Positions 23,805 to 32,441 of a stretch of 39,434 bases of DNA are shown here, one piece after another. Every line of letters starts with the position of its first letter. The first letter of the stretch is position 1. Location of the stretch: contig NZ_LMER01000004.1 of assembly GCF_001426435.1 (NCBI RefSeq), forward strand, positions 34,817 through 74,250. The letters are read 5' to 3'. The DNA comes from Angustibacter sp. Root456. GTDB taxonomy: Bacteria > Actinomycetota > Actinomycetes > Actinomycetales > Angustibacteraceae. The position numbers and the translations under genes are program-made. The notes under the pieces were generated by a model that searched no databases, had not been told where the DNA came from, and saw only the letters and a list, made by a program, of their open reading frames with translations.

Positions 23805-25079
23805 TCAGCGGTTGAGAGCTGCGGTGATCTTGGCGTCCGCGGCAGTGGCCAGCTGCTGGACGTCGCCGCCCTTGGCGATCTGCACGAACAGGTCCTCCAG
23901 GATCTTGTCGGACTCGACGTTCGCCCAGCCCGGCGCCGCCGGAGTGAGCTTGGTGTTGCTGGCCGCCTGCGCCGTCGCCTTCGCCACGTCGTCGTTGCCG
24001 AGGGCGCTGAACAGCGAGGTCTTGGCGGGGATCAGGCCGGCCTCGGCCATCTTCGTCTGGTAGCCGTCGCTGAGGATGACCTTCAGCAGGTTGTAGGCGA
24101 GATCGGGGTGCTTGGACTTCGCCGCGATGGCGATGTTCGACCCGCCGAGGAACACTGGCGCGGTCTGGCCGGCCGACTCGCCCGGCAGCGCGAAGACGCC
24201 CAGGTTCTTCTCCGCCTCGGGGCAGCCGCCCTTGTCCTTGGCGGCGAGGATCGAGCCCTTGACCCAGCCCGGCGCCGACAGCATGCCGATCTGGTTCGCG
24301 CACCATGGCACCTGCGGGTCGGTCTCGTTGCCGTCCTTCGCCGCGCCAGAGGCCTTCTGCATGACCTCCTGCACCATCTTCAGGCCGGCCACAGACTGCG
24401 GCGTCGACAGCGCCCCCTGCCACTTGCCGTCCTTCTGCACCGCCAGGTCACCACCTGCCGACCAGATGTACGGGAGCGCGTTGCGCCAGTCCTGCCCCGG
24501 GAAGTAGATGCCGGAGAACCGGTTGCCGCCCGCGGCCTTGAGCTTCTCGCCGTCCGCTACGTACTCCGCGAGGGTCTGCGGCGGCTTCAGTCCCTGCTTG
24601 GCGAACAGGTCCTTGCGGTAGAACACGAGCCGCGAGCCGGCGTAGTACGGCGCCGCGTACAGCTTGCCGTCGTAGCTACCCGACTCCACGAACCCCTGGA
24701 GCAGGTCGTCGCCGCCGAGGTCGGCCTTCTTGTCGGTGATGTCGAGGAAGGCCCCCGCGGAGGTGAAGGCGACCGCTTGGGTGTTGCCGACCTCGACGAC
24801 GTCCGGGCTGTCGCTGCCGCTCAGCGCGGTGGTCAGCTTGTCGACCAGGCCGTCCCAGACCTGCTCCTCGATGACGAGCTCGGCCTTGGGGTTGGCCTTC
24901 TCGAACTCAGCCTTGGCGTAGTCGCGCACTGCCTGTGGCGTGTCCGTGCCTACCAGCCAGAGCCGCACCTTGGTCTTGCCACCGGCGGTGGCGTCCGACG
25001 ACGAGCCGCTGGAGCCGCCGCAGGCGGTCAGCGCGACGGCGGCAGCCAGAACGACTGCGGCAGAGCGGAAGTGCTTCAC
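23805..25079 (-). CDS. Sugar ABC transporter substrate-binding lipoprotein
   Basis: This 424-residue extracellular solute-binding protein (family 1) has the lipobox LTAC at residues 17-20 (MKHFRSAAVVLAAAVALTACGG), a Ser/Gly linker, then KVRLWLVGTDTPQAVRDYAK and PDVVEVGNTQAVAF. Family hallmarks are LYAAPYYAGSRLVFYRKDLF, PALPYIWSAGG-like NALPYIWSAGGDLA and GLIPAKTSLF. It most resembles actinobacterial N,N'-diacetylchitobiose/GlcNAc-type binders by operon context, but specificity cannot be read from sequence alone. The GTG start at 25079 is preceded by AGGAGGATCAC. Confidence 0.92.
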   Translation of the reverse strand: MKHFRSAAVVLAAAVALTACGGSSGSSSDATAGGKTKVRLWLVGTDTPQAVRDYAKAEFEKANPKAELVIEEQVWDGLVDKLTTALSGSDSPDVVEVGNTQAVAFTSAGAFLDITDKKADLGGDDLLQGFVESGSYDGKLYAAPYYAGSRLVFYRKDLFAKQGLKPPQTLAEYVADGEKLKAAGGNRFSGIYFPGQDWRNALPYIWSAGGDLAVQKDGKWQGALSTPQSVAGLKMVQEVMQKASGAAKDGNETDPQVPWCANQIGMLSAPGWVKGSILAAKDKGGCPEAEKNLGVFALPGESAGQTAPVFLGGSNIAIAAKSKHPDLAYNLLKVILSDGYQTKMAEAGLIPAKTSLFSALGNDDVAKATAQAASNTKLTPAAPGWANVESDKILEDLFVQIAKGGDVQQLATAADAKITAALNR

Positions 25080-25167
25080 GTGATCCTCCTGCGTTGCTCT
25101 CTGCGCGCGCCGGACGACGTGCGCCTTGACGTTCGTGGGTGAGTTCGGACGGTGAGGGGTGCGACGG

Positions 25168-26316
25168 CTACGAGACGCCGAGCTGACCGGACAGCACGAG
25201 CACCGCTGCGCCCGCGAGGACGACGTCGGCGCCGGCCGCAGGCAGTCGCAGCTCGACGTCCTCGCCGACGACGGGCATGCACCGGCGGCGCAGCACGGTG
25301 AGGGCGGCGTCGAGCAGCGGGCCGCCCAGCAGGTCGGCCGGGCCGCTGAGCACGACCTCGCGCAGGTCGAGCGCGCTGACCACCGGGGCGAGCGTCACAC
25401 CCAGCGCCTCGCCCGCGGCACGCACCGCGGCCTCGCGCACCGCCTCGTCGGCGCCCTCGGTGCGGCGGCGCAGGGCGGGGACGCTGAGCACCGTCTCGAG
25501 GCAGCCGCGACGTCCGCAGGCGCAGGGCTCGCCGTCCTCGTCCACCACCAGGTGGCCGATCTCGCCGGCCGCCAGGTGCTGGCCGGCCAGCAGCGCGCCG
25601 TCGAGCAGCAGTCCCGCACCGACGCCCTTGCCGACGCGGATCAGCATCAGGCCGTGCTCGCCGGCCGCACCGAAGGTGTACTCGCCGAGGGCCGCGGTGT
25701 TCGCGTCGTTGGCCACGTGCACCGGCAGGTCGAGGGCGTCGTCGAGCAGCTGGGCGAGCGGCAGCGCGCTCCAGCCGAGGTTCGGCGCCTGCAGCACGAC
25801 ACCGTCGGCGTCCACGAGCCCGGGGGTGGCGATGCCCACACCCAGCAGGGGGCGGGTCGAGGCGTCGACGAGGTCGCGGCACAGCCGCTCGACCAGCTCG
25901 ACGGCGCCCGTGCCGGTGCGTCCCTCGACCGGCAGCTTGCGGCGCTCGAGCACCGTGCCGGCGAGGTCGAGCACCGCGCCGTGGAAGCAGTCGGCGTCGG
26001 AGATGTCGACGGCGAGCACCTGGTGGGCGTCGTGGCGCAGCCCGACCAGCGTGGCCGGTTTGCCGACCCGCGTGCCGGGCTTGGCGCCGAGCTCGCTCAC
26101 CAGGCCGTCGTCGATGAGCGAGGAGACCAGGTCGCTGACCGTGACACGGGTGAGGCCGGTCTCGCGGGCGAGGTCGGCGCGCGACGACGGCCCGGCCTGG
26201 AACAGCGACTGCAGCACGAGGGAGCGGTTGTGCTGGCGGGCGTGCTCGGGCAGGGCCTTGGTGCGGGGGCGCAGCCTGCGCGCCAGCCGGCGGTCGGGTG
26301 CGCTGCGTGCGGTCAT
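25168..26316 (-). CDS. ROK family transcriptional regulator of the amino-sugar operon
   Basis: This 382-residue NagC/XylR-type regulator has a winged helix-turn-helix at about residues 30-85 (NRSLVLQSLFQAGPSSRADL, then LTRVTVSDLVSSLIDDGLV). It joins a ROK sugar-binding domain with VANDANTAALGEY, VGKGVGAGLLLDG and the zinc motif GEIGHLVVDEDGEPCACGRRGC. It lies directly upstream of the transporter genes on the same strand. It probably represses them, and itself, until a GlcNAc-derived ligand binds. An AT-rich promoter/operator sits just before its ATG. Function is inferred from family and place. Confidence 0.9.
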   Translation of the reverse strand: MTARSAPDRRLARRLRPRTKALPEHARQHNRSLVLQSLFQAGPSSRADLARETGLTRVTVSDLVSSLIDDGLVSELGAKPGTRVGKPATLVGLRHDAHQVLAVDISDADCFHGAVLDLAGTVLERRKLPVEGRTGTGAVELVERLCRDLVDASTRPLLGVGIATPGLVDADGVVLQAPNLGWSALPLAQLLDDALDLPVHVANDANTAALGEYTFGAAGEHGLMLIRVGKGVGAGLLLDGALLAGQHLAAGEIGHLVVDEDGEPCACGRRGCLETVLSVPALRRRTEGADEAVREAAVRAAGEALGVTLAPVVSALDLREVVLSGPADLLGGPLLDAALTVLRRRCMPVVGEDVELRLPAAGADVVLAGAAVLVLSGQLGVS

Positions 26317-26320
26317 GCGG

Positions 26321-26369
26321 GTTAGTAAATGGCCCTCACAAATAATCTGTCAAGGGTTCTAACAAACTC
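26321..26369 (-). promoter_or_regulatory. Promoter and probable ROK operator upstream of the regulator
   Basis: On the minus strand TTGACA (26353-26348) and TTTACT (26329-26324) are 18 bp apart, and the ATG follows 7 nt later. The inverted pair GTTAG (26321-26325) and CTAAC (26359-26363) brackets the promoter. GTTTGTTAGAAC on the minus strand resembles ROK/XylR half-sites. This AT-rich patch stands out against the GC-rich surroundings. Confidence 0.55.
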
Positions 26370-26391
26370 GGTCTGGCGATCTCAACCGATC

Positions 26392-28917
26392 TCAGAGCGG
26401 GCGCACGTCGGTCACCGTCACCACCGCCGCGCCCGCCTCGTCGGACGCCGGCAGGTCGACGACCGCCTCGATCCCCCAGTCGTGGTGCGCCGCCGGGTCG
26501 TCGAGCACCTGGCGTACCACCCACCGCTGCGGCTCGCGCTGCACCTGCAGCAGGTGCGGGCCCCGCGCGTCCGGCCCGGTGCCGACGTCGGCGTGCTCGG
26601 CGAAGTACGGCTCGAGCGCGGTGCGCCAGCTCTCGGCGTCCCAGCCGGCGCCGGCGTCGAGCTCGCCCAGGTCGTCCCAGCGGCGCAGCGCCACCAGCTC
26701 GACGCGCCGGAACAGGGCGTTGCGCACCAGCACCATGAAGGCCCGCGCGTTGCTCGTGAGTGGCGGCGGCGGGGCGTCGACCTGCTGCGCCGCACCGGGT
26801 TCGGCCGGATCGACCAAGCGCTCCCACTCGTCGAGCAAGCTGGAGTCGGTCTGCCGCACGGTCTCGCCGAGCCACTCGGTGAGGTCGTCGAGAGCCTCCG
26901 TGCGCATCCCCCCGGGCACCGTGCGGCGCAAGGCCTTGTACGCGTCGGCGAGGTAGCGCAGCACGAGGCCCTCCGAGCGCGCCAGGCCGTAGAAGCCGAC
27001 CAGCTCGGCGAAGCTCAGCGCCCGCTCGTACATGTCCCGTGCCACCGACTTCGGCGACAGCTCGTAGTCCGCGACCCACGGGTGCCCGCGCCGGTACGTC
27101 TCGTAGGCCTGTTCGAGCAGGTCGGCGAGCGGTCGGGGCCAGGTGACCTCCTCGAGCAGCTCGATCCGCTCGTCGTACTCGATGCCGTCGGCCTTCATCT
27201 GAGCCACCGCCTCGCCCCGCGCCTTGAACTGCTGGGCCAGCAGCACCTGGCGAGGGTCGTCGAGCGTGGCCTCGAGCACCGACAGGACGTCGAGGGCGTG
27301 GGACGGCGCGTCGGGGTCCAGCAGCTCGAGCGCCGCGAGCGCGAAGGTCGACAGCGGCTGGTTGAGGGCGAAGTCGGCCTGCAGGTCCACCGTGAGGCGG
27401 GCCCGACGTCCGGTGTCATCAGGCACCGTCAGCTGCTCGACCACCCCGGCCGCCAGCAGCGAGCGGTAGATCGCGACGGCCTGGCGCACGTGCCGCACCT
27501 GCTGGCGAGGCTCCTCGTGGCTGTCGCGCAGCAGGTGGCGGAAGTGCTCGAGGGTGTCGCCCGGGCGACCGATCACGTTGAGCACCAAGGCGTGCGTCAC
27601 GCGCAGACGGCTCCTGAGCGGTTCGGGGTCGGCCGCCACCAGGCGGTCGAACGTCTCGTTCGACCACGTCACCTGGCCCTCGGGCGGCTTCTTGCGCTGC
27701 ACCTTGCGCCGCTTCTTCGGGTCCTCACCCGCCTTGGCCAGGGCCCGCTCGTTCTCGATGACGTGCTCGGGCGCCTGCACGACGACGTACCCGCTCGTGT
27801 CGTACCCGGCGCGTCCGGCTCGTCCGGCGATCTGGTGGAACTCCCGGGCATTCAGCCGCCGCTGCCGGTGACCGTCGTACTTGGTGAGGCCAGTGAGCAG
27901 CACCGTGCGGATCGGCACGTTGATGCCCACGCCGAGGGTGTCGGTGCCGCAGATCACCGGCAGCAGGCCGGCCTGGGCCAGCTGCTCGACCAGCCGGCGG
28001 TAGCGCGGCAGCATGCCCGCGTGGTGCACGCCGATGCCGTGCCGTACCAGGCGCGACAGCGTCTTGCCGAATCCCGCCGTGAAGCGGAAGGCACCGATGT
28101 GGGCGGCGATCTCGTCCCGCTGCTCGCGCGACGCCACGGTGGTGCTCATGAGCGCCTGGGCGCGCTCGAGGGCGGCGGCCTGGGTGAAGTGCACGACGTA
28201 CACGGGGCTCTGCCGGGTCGACAGCAGCTCGTCGAGCGTCTCGTGCAGGGGAGTCATCGCGTAGCTGAAGCTCAGCGGCACCGGGCGCTCGGTGCCGCTG
28301 ACGACGGCCGTGGCGCGGCCGGTGCGACGAGACAGGTCGTCGCGGAAGAACGAGACGTCGCCGAGCGTCGCGGACATGAGCACGAACTGCGCCTGCGGCA
28401 GCTCGACGATCGGCACCTGCCAGGCCCAACCGCGCTGCGGGTCACCGTAGAAGTGGAACTCGTCCATCACGACCTGGCCGAGATCGGCGTACTGCCCCTC
28501 GCGCAGAGCGAGGTTGGCGAGCACCTCCGCGGTGCAGGCGATGATCGGCGCACCCGCGTTGACGGCGGCGTCCCCGGTGACCATGCCGACGTTCGCTGAG
28601 CCGAACTGCTGGCACAGCGCGAAGAACTTCTCGCTCACGAGCGCCTTGATGGGTGCGGTGTAGTAGCTGCGTCGTCCGGCGGCGAGCGCGCCGAAGTGCG
28701 CTGCCGTCGCCACGAGCGACTTCCCCGAGCCGGTCGGCGTCGACAGCACGAGGTTGCTACCGGTGAAGACCTCGATGACCGCTTCGTCCTGCGCCGGGTA
28801 GAGCGTGAGCCCCTGGTCGGCCACCCAGGTCGTGAAGGCGTCGTACAGCGCGTCCGGGTCCGGCGCGCCGTCAGCGGGGTGGTCCGGGACCAGGTCGGTG
28901 AGCAGCATCGCCCCCAT
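26392..28917 (-). CDS. Ski2-like DExH-box RNA helicase with DUF3516
   Basis: This 841-residue helicase has motif I TPTGSGKS, Ia APIKALVSEKF, II VVMDEFHFYGD (DEFH), III MSATLGD, IV/V GTDTLGVGINVP and VI QIAGRAGRAG, all in the first 400 residues. A Lys/Arg-rich stretch (DPKKRRKVQRKKPPEG) and the long C-terminal DUF3516 part follow. This architecture is typical of an actinobacterial helicase family thought to act on RNA. The start may instead be the second ATG at 28908 (MLLTDLVP), which has purine-rich sequence before it. The family call is firm; the role is unknown. Confidence 0.9.
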   Translation of the reverse strand: MGAMLLTDLVPDHPADGAPDPDALYDAFTTWVADQGLTLYPAQDEAVIEVFTGSNLVLSTPTGSGKSLVATAAHFGALAAGRRSYYTAPIKALVSEKFFALCQQFGSANVGMVTGDAAVNAGAPIIACTAEVLANLALREGQYADLGQVVMDEFHFYGDPQRGWAWQVPIVELPQAQFVLMSATLGDVSFFRDDLSRRTGRATAVVSGTERPVPLSFSYAMTPLHETLDELLSTRQSPVYVVHFTQAAALERAQALMSTTVASREQRDEIAAHIGAFRFTAGFGKTLSRLVRHGIGVHHAGMLPRYRRLVEQLAQAGLLPVICGTDTLGVGINVPIRTVLLTGLTKYDGHRQRRLNAREFHQIAGRAGRAGYDTSGYVVVQAPEHVIENERALAKAGEDPKKRRKVQRKKPPEGQVTWSNETFDRLVAADPEPLRSRLRVTHALVLNVIGRPGDTLEHFRHLLRDSHEEPRQQVRHVRQAVAIYRSLLAAGVVEQLTVPDDTGRRARLTVDLQADFALNQPLSTFALAALELLDPDAPSHALDVLSVLEATLDDPRQVLLAQQFKARGEAVAQMKADGIEYDERIELLEEVTWPRPLADLLEQAYETYRRGHPWVADYELSPKSVARDMYERALSFAELVGFYGLARSEGLVLRYLADAYKALRRTVPGGMRTEALDDLTEWLGETVRQTDSSLLDEWERLVDPAEPGAAQQVDAPPPPLTSNARAFMVLVRNALFRRVELVALRRWDDLGELDAGAGWDAESWRTALEPYFAEHADVGTGPDARGPHLLQVQREPQRWVVRQVLDDPAAHHDWGIEAVVDLPASDEAGAAVVTVTDVRPL

Positions 28918-28955
28918 CCTCCCCCACGCGAACCGCTGGCTGGCCCGCCCCGCGC

Positions 28956-29747
28956 TCAGGTGTCGCGCAGGCAGGGCCCGGAGCCGGCGATCGCCAGCCC
29001 CTCGACGTCACCGGGGCCGAGGTTCACCTGACCCTTGTTGCTGCGGTACATCAGCTGACCCGAGTCGTCGACGTGGTCGAGCCCCACGACGTGCCCGAGC
29101 TCGTGCTCCACGATCGTCGTGGCCTGACCCGCGCGGCCGGCGGCGATGAGCTGGTCGAAGGTGTCGCTCGCGAGGGTGATCTGCCCCGAGACGAGCCGGG
29201 CCCCCGCGTCGGTGGTGAGCTCGTAGCTGCCACCGAGGCCGGCCACCTGCCCGGTGAGACCGGCGAAGGTGCCGCGCTTCGCGAAGCCGACGAGCACCGG
29301 AGCCCACCGGTCGCCGTAGCGGTCACGCTGCACCGGCTCGCGGTGCTCGCTCACCGGCTCGGACGTCGTCCCGTCGTCGACGAAGGCCAACCCGGTGGCG
29401 GCCGAGATCACGGCGACGGCCCCTCGCACGAGGTCGACCGAGCCGGGCGGGCCGCCCGCCGGGTTGACGACGTAGTGCACCGGACGGCACGGGTCGTAGC
29501 GCACAGGCACGCCGTGGGCGTCGACGTGCATGAACGCGTGCGGTCCGGTGAGGTGGGTCTGCACCACCTGGTTCACCCGGACGTGCCGAGCGTCCTCGGG
29601 AAGCGGCGGGTATCCCGTGGCACCGGCCGGTGAGCCGCCCCACCCGAGGGCGGTGCGAGCCCCGACCGTGAGCGCGGCCGCGACGACGACCGCCACGACC
29701 AGCAGCACCCGATCACGGGCCGACAGGGCAGAGGAGCTGTGCCGCAT
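28956..29747 (-). CDS. Matrixin-like (metzincin) membrane-anchored or secreted metalloprotease
   Basis: This 263-residue protein has an N-terminal hydrophobic segment (residues 13-27, RVLLVVAVVVAAALTVG) serving as signal or anchor. The metzincin zinc motif is H215-E-L-G-H219-VVGLD-H225, followed by the Met-turn LMY (232-234). The middle part (YDPCRPVHYVVNP, ATGLAFV) is typical of bacterial matrixin-like proteins. It should cleave proteins outside the cell; the substrate is unknown. The start is the ATG at 29747. The frame continues far upstream only as a shadow of the DHH gene. Confidence 0.85.
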   Translation of the reverse strand: MRHSSSALSARDRVLLVVAVVVAAALTVGARTALGWGGSPAGATGYPPLPEDARHVRVNQVVQTHLTGPHAFMHVDAHGVPVRYDPCRPVHYVVNPAGGPPGSVDLVRGAVAVISAATGLAFVDDGTTSEPVSEHREPVQRDRYGDRWAPVLVGFAKRGTFAGLTGQVAGLGGSYELTTDAGARLVSGQITLASDTFDQLIAAGRAGQATTIVEHELGHVVGLDHVDDSGQLMYRSNKGQVNLGPGDVEGLAIAGSGPCLRDT

Positions 29748-29775
29748 GGGAAGCCGTCGCACTGGGCCGAAGGGC

Positions 29776-30732
29776 TCAGGCGACCGGAAGGCCCTCGTTG
29801 ACCGTGACGGCGATCTGGCGCAGCACGTGGTCGGCCTGGTCGTGCGGCACCTGGCACGTGCCCGCCGCGTGGTGGCCCCCACCACCGTGCTCGAGCATGA
29901 TCGCGCCGATGTCGACCGGCGAGGTGCGGTCGAGGATCGACTTGCCGACCGCGAGCACGGTGTTCTGCTTGCCCCGGCCCCAGATGACATGCGCCGACAC
30001 CCGGCACTGCGGGAAGAGCGCGTAGACCATGAACCGGTTGCCGGCGTAGATGACCTCCTCGTCGCGCAGGTCGACGACCACCAGGTCACCCATCACCGTG
30101 CTGCAGCGGCGCAGCTGCTCGACGAACAGCTCGCTCTGCTCGGTGAAGAGCGCGACGCGCTCGGCGACGTCCGGCGTCTGCAGGATCCGCTCGACGCTGT
30201 CGTGCTGCAGCACCTCGTCGATCAGCTGCATCATCAGCTGGTAGTTCGAGATGCGGAACTCGCGGAACCGCCCGAGCCCCGTGCGGCTGTCCATCAGGAA
30301 GTTCATCAACGTCCAGCCGGTGGGGCGCAGGATGTCGTCGATGTCGTACTGCGCTGAGTCGGCCTGGTCGACCGCCCGCATGAGCTCGTCTGAGATGTGC
30401 GGAAACGCCTCAGCGCCGCCGTAGAAGTCGTAGACGACGCGCGCGGCCGAGGGCGCGGCGGGGTCGATGACGTGGTTGGCCTTGATGGCCGCGTTGCGCA
30501 GCGTCTCGCTGTGGTGGTGGTCGAAGACGATGTGCGCGTCCGGGGCATACGGCAGGTTGGTGAGGATGTCGCGCTCGCTCACCTCCACCAGGCCGTCCTG
30601 GACGTCCTTGGGGTGGACGAACGTGATGTCGTCAATGAGGTCGAGCGAGCGCAGCAGGACGGCGCACACGAGCCCGTCGAAGTCGCTGCGCGTCACCAGA
30701 CGGTACTTGCGCCCACTCAGTCGCCCACTCAT
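29776..30732 (-). CDS. DHH family phosphoesterase
   Basis: This 318-residue protein has the DHH metal-binding motifs: TRSDFDGLVCAVLL (DxD-type), HIVFDHHHSE (the DHH motif itself) and DQADSAQYD. The C-terminal DHHA1 part is GGGGHHAAGTC. DHH/DHHA1 enzymes include nano-RNases and cyclic-dinucleotide or pAp phosphatases. The length is near NrnA, but the exact substrate cannot be told. ATG 30732 (MSGRLSGRKYRLVTRSDFDG) has AGAGGA about 9 nt upstream. Confidence 0.88.
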   Translation of the reverse strand: MSGRLSGRKYRLVTRSDFDGLVCAVLLRSLDLIDDITFVHPKDVQDGLVEVSERDILTNLPYAPDAHIVFDHHHSETLRNAAIKANHVIDPAAPSAARVVYDFYGGAEAFPHISDELMRAVDQADSAQYDIDDILRPTGWTLMNFLMDSRTGLGRFREFRISNYQLMMQLIDEVLQHDSVERILQTPDVAERVALFTEQSELFVEQLRRCSTVMGDLVVVDLRDEEVIYAGNRFMVYALFPQCRVSAHVIWGRGKQNTVLAVGKSILDRTSPVDIGAIMLEHGGGGHHAAGTCQVPHDQADHVLRQIAVTVNEGLPVA

Positions 30733-30916
30733 CAGTCGAGTCCTCTGCGTCGCTTCGGTGCAGAGCCCCTCGCCCCGCCGTCTTCTGTGTCGGCGGCGCA
30801 GGGTCCGCCGTCGATCACCCGTTCGGGTGACGGGGCCCTGATCCGGCGTGCGGCTGGCGGGAAGTCCCCTGGCCCGGCATCGTGGGAAGCGTCCCCGACA
30901 CGTACAGGAGCCGTCG
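30733..30916. other. Divergent intergenic region with small hairpin
   Basis: This 184-bp gap lies between the DHH gene and the small acidic-protein gene. It contains a compact perfect hairpin TCACCC-GTTC-GGGTGA at 30815-30830. No convincing promoter boxes were found. Confidence 0.4.
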
Positions 30917-31099
30917 ATGAGCACGCAGGACCTCGAGCCCCGGCCGGACGACGTGCCGGAGGGCGACTTCGTCGAGCAGCACCAGCTCGCGGACGACCAG
31001 ACGGTGCCCGCCGTCGACCTCGACACCGAGGCCGACCTCGCCGACGTCCAGGAGCAGTCGACGCCGGTACCGGTCGACGACGACGACGAGCCGCGCTGA
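30917..31099 (+). CDS. Small acidic protein, unknown function
   Basis: This 60-residue, strongly acidic protein (MSTQDLEPRPDDVPEGDFVE; ends VDDDDEPR) has no hydrophobic segment and is likely disordered. ATG 30917 is preceded by ACAGGAG at good spacing. It is followed after 6 bp by the Nudix gene, so the two probably share a transcript. I know no function for it. Confidence 0.6.
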   Translation: MSTQDLEPRPDDVPEGDFVEQHQLADDQTVPAVDLDTEADLADVQEQSTPVPVDDDDEPR

Positions 31100-31105
31100 C
31101 ACCCG

Positions 31106-31528
31106 GTGAGCACGCGCACGACCCTGGTGGTCGGCGCCGCGGTGGTCGACGACCTCATGCGGCCCCGACGCCTGCTCGCAGCGCGCCGCACCACTCCCCC
31201 GGCCCTGGCCGGCGGCTGGGAGCTACCCGGCGGCAAGGTGGAGCCGGGCGAGGCGCCGCAGGACGCCTTGGTGCGCGAGCTGCGTGAGGAGCTCGGCACC
31301 GGAGCGCTGCTCGGCGAGGAGCTGGTCGGGCCGGACGCCGGAGGGTGGCCCATCTCGCCTTCCGTGATCATGCGCGTGTGGCTTGCCCAGCTCGACGCCG
31401 AACCGGCTCTGCAGGGTGCGCACGACGCCGTGCGCTGGCTGAGCCCCGAGGAGTGGGACGACGTCGCCTGGCTCGCGCCTGACCGGCCGGTCCTGGCCCG
31501 GCTGAGGGAGCGGTGTGCCGCGCCCTGA
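31106..31528 (+). CDS. Nudix hydrolase, MutT/8-oxo-dGTPase-like
   Basis: This 140-residue enzyme carries a complete Nudix box, [23 protein letters not shown] (read across residues 40-62), fitting G-x5-E-x7-REUxEExGU. WELPGG before it and the late [19 protein letters not shown] are typical of MutT-type pyrophosphohydrolases that clean the nucleotide pool. The GTG start at 31106 comes 6 bp after the small acidic gene. Its end overlaps the DUF72 gene by 14 bp. Confidence 0.9.
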   Translation: MSTRTTLVVGAAVVDDLMRPRRLLAARRTTPPALAGGWELPGGKVEPGEAPQDALVRELREELGTGALLGEELVGPDAGGWPISPSVIMRVWLAQLDAEPALQGAHDAVRWLSPEEWDDVAWLAPDRPVLARLRERCAAP

Positions 31529-32441
31529 CCCGGCGACGCTGGTGTCCGCCGGCGCACGCGTGCCCGACGCTGGCTGGCCCGCGCTCGACGTCCGCATCGG
31601 CATCTCCGGCTGGACGTACGCGCCCTGGCGCCGGGTGTTCTACCCCGCCGGCTTGCCCCAGCGCCTGGAGCTCGAGTACGCCTCACGACGGATGTCGAGC
31701 ATCGAGATCAACGGCTCGTTCTACTCGTTGCAGCACAAGGACTCCTGGCAGAAGTGGTACGACGCGACGCCGCCCGGTTTCGTCTTCTCGGTTAAGGGGC
31801 CGCGGTTCGTCACGCACATGAAGAAGCTGCGTGACGTCGAGACGCCCCTGGCCAACTTCTTCGCCTCGGGCGTCCTCGCCCTCGGTGACAAGCTGGGGCC
31901 GGTGCTGTGGCAGCTGCCGCCCAACCTCGGCTTCAACCCCGACGTGCTGGCCGCGTTCATCGACCTGCTCCCCCGCACCACCGACGCGGCCGCGGAGCTG
32001 GCCACGCGACACGACGCGCGCATGGAAGGCCGCGCCCTCACCACCGCGCCGGTGACGCGGCGGATCCGGCACGCGTTCGAGATCCGGCACCGCACCTTCA
32101 ACGACCCCGCGTTCGTCGAGCTGCTGCGTGACCGCGACGTCGCGCTGGTGCGCGCCGACACCGGCGGTCGCTTCCCCGAGCTGGACGACGTCACGTCGGA
32201 CTTCGCCTACCTGCGCCTGCACGGCGCCGAGGAGCTCTACACCAGCGGCTACGACGACGCCGCCCTCGACGCCTGGGCCGCGCGCATCCGCACGCTGCGC
32301 TCCGGGGGCACGCCCACGGACGGCGTCCGGCTGGCGCGGTCCGCACCGCGCCGCCGACGAGACGTGTTCGTCTACTTCGACAACGACGTCAAGGTGCGCG
32401 CCCCGTTCGACGCGCTGGCGCTCACCGACCGGCTGGCGTGA
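31515..32441 (+). CDS. DUF72 (YecE-like) protein
   Basis: This 308-residue TIM-barrel-like protein has DUF72 hallmarks: [68 protein letters not shown] and FAYLRLHG. The biochemical function of the family is not established. It starts at GTG 31515 inside the end of the Nudix gene, which suggests coupling. Its 3' end overlaps the convergent sigma-factor gene by 20 bp. Confidence 0.92.
   Translation: MPRPDPATLVSAGARVPDAGWPALDVRIGISGWTYAPWRRVFYPAGLPQRLELEYASRRMSSIEINGSFYSLQHKDSWQKWYDATPPGFVFSVKGPRFVTHMKKLRDVETPLANFFASGVLALGDKLGPVLWQLPPNLGFNPDVLAAFIDLLPRTTDAAAELATRHDARMEGRALTTAPVTRRIRHAFEIRHRTFNDPAFVELLRDRDVALVRADTGGRFPELDDVTSDFAYLRLHGAEELYTSGYDDAALDAWAARIRTLRSGGTPTDGVRLARSAPRRRRDVFVYFDNDVKVRAPFDALALTDRLA

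Noticed and set aside
28956-30089. 377-codon frame as a longer metalloprotease
   Set aside because: The first 114 codons are antisense-type low-complexity sequence overlapping the DHH gene in another frame; the ATG at 29747 gives a clean signal or anchor.
31363-31376. GTGATCATGCGCG resembling the 6166 palindrome core
   Set aside because: It lies within the Nudix coding sequence, has no inverted partner and only part of the core matches.
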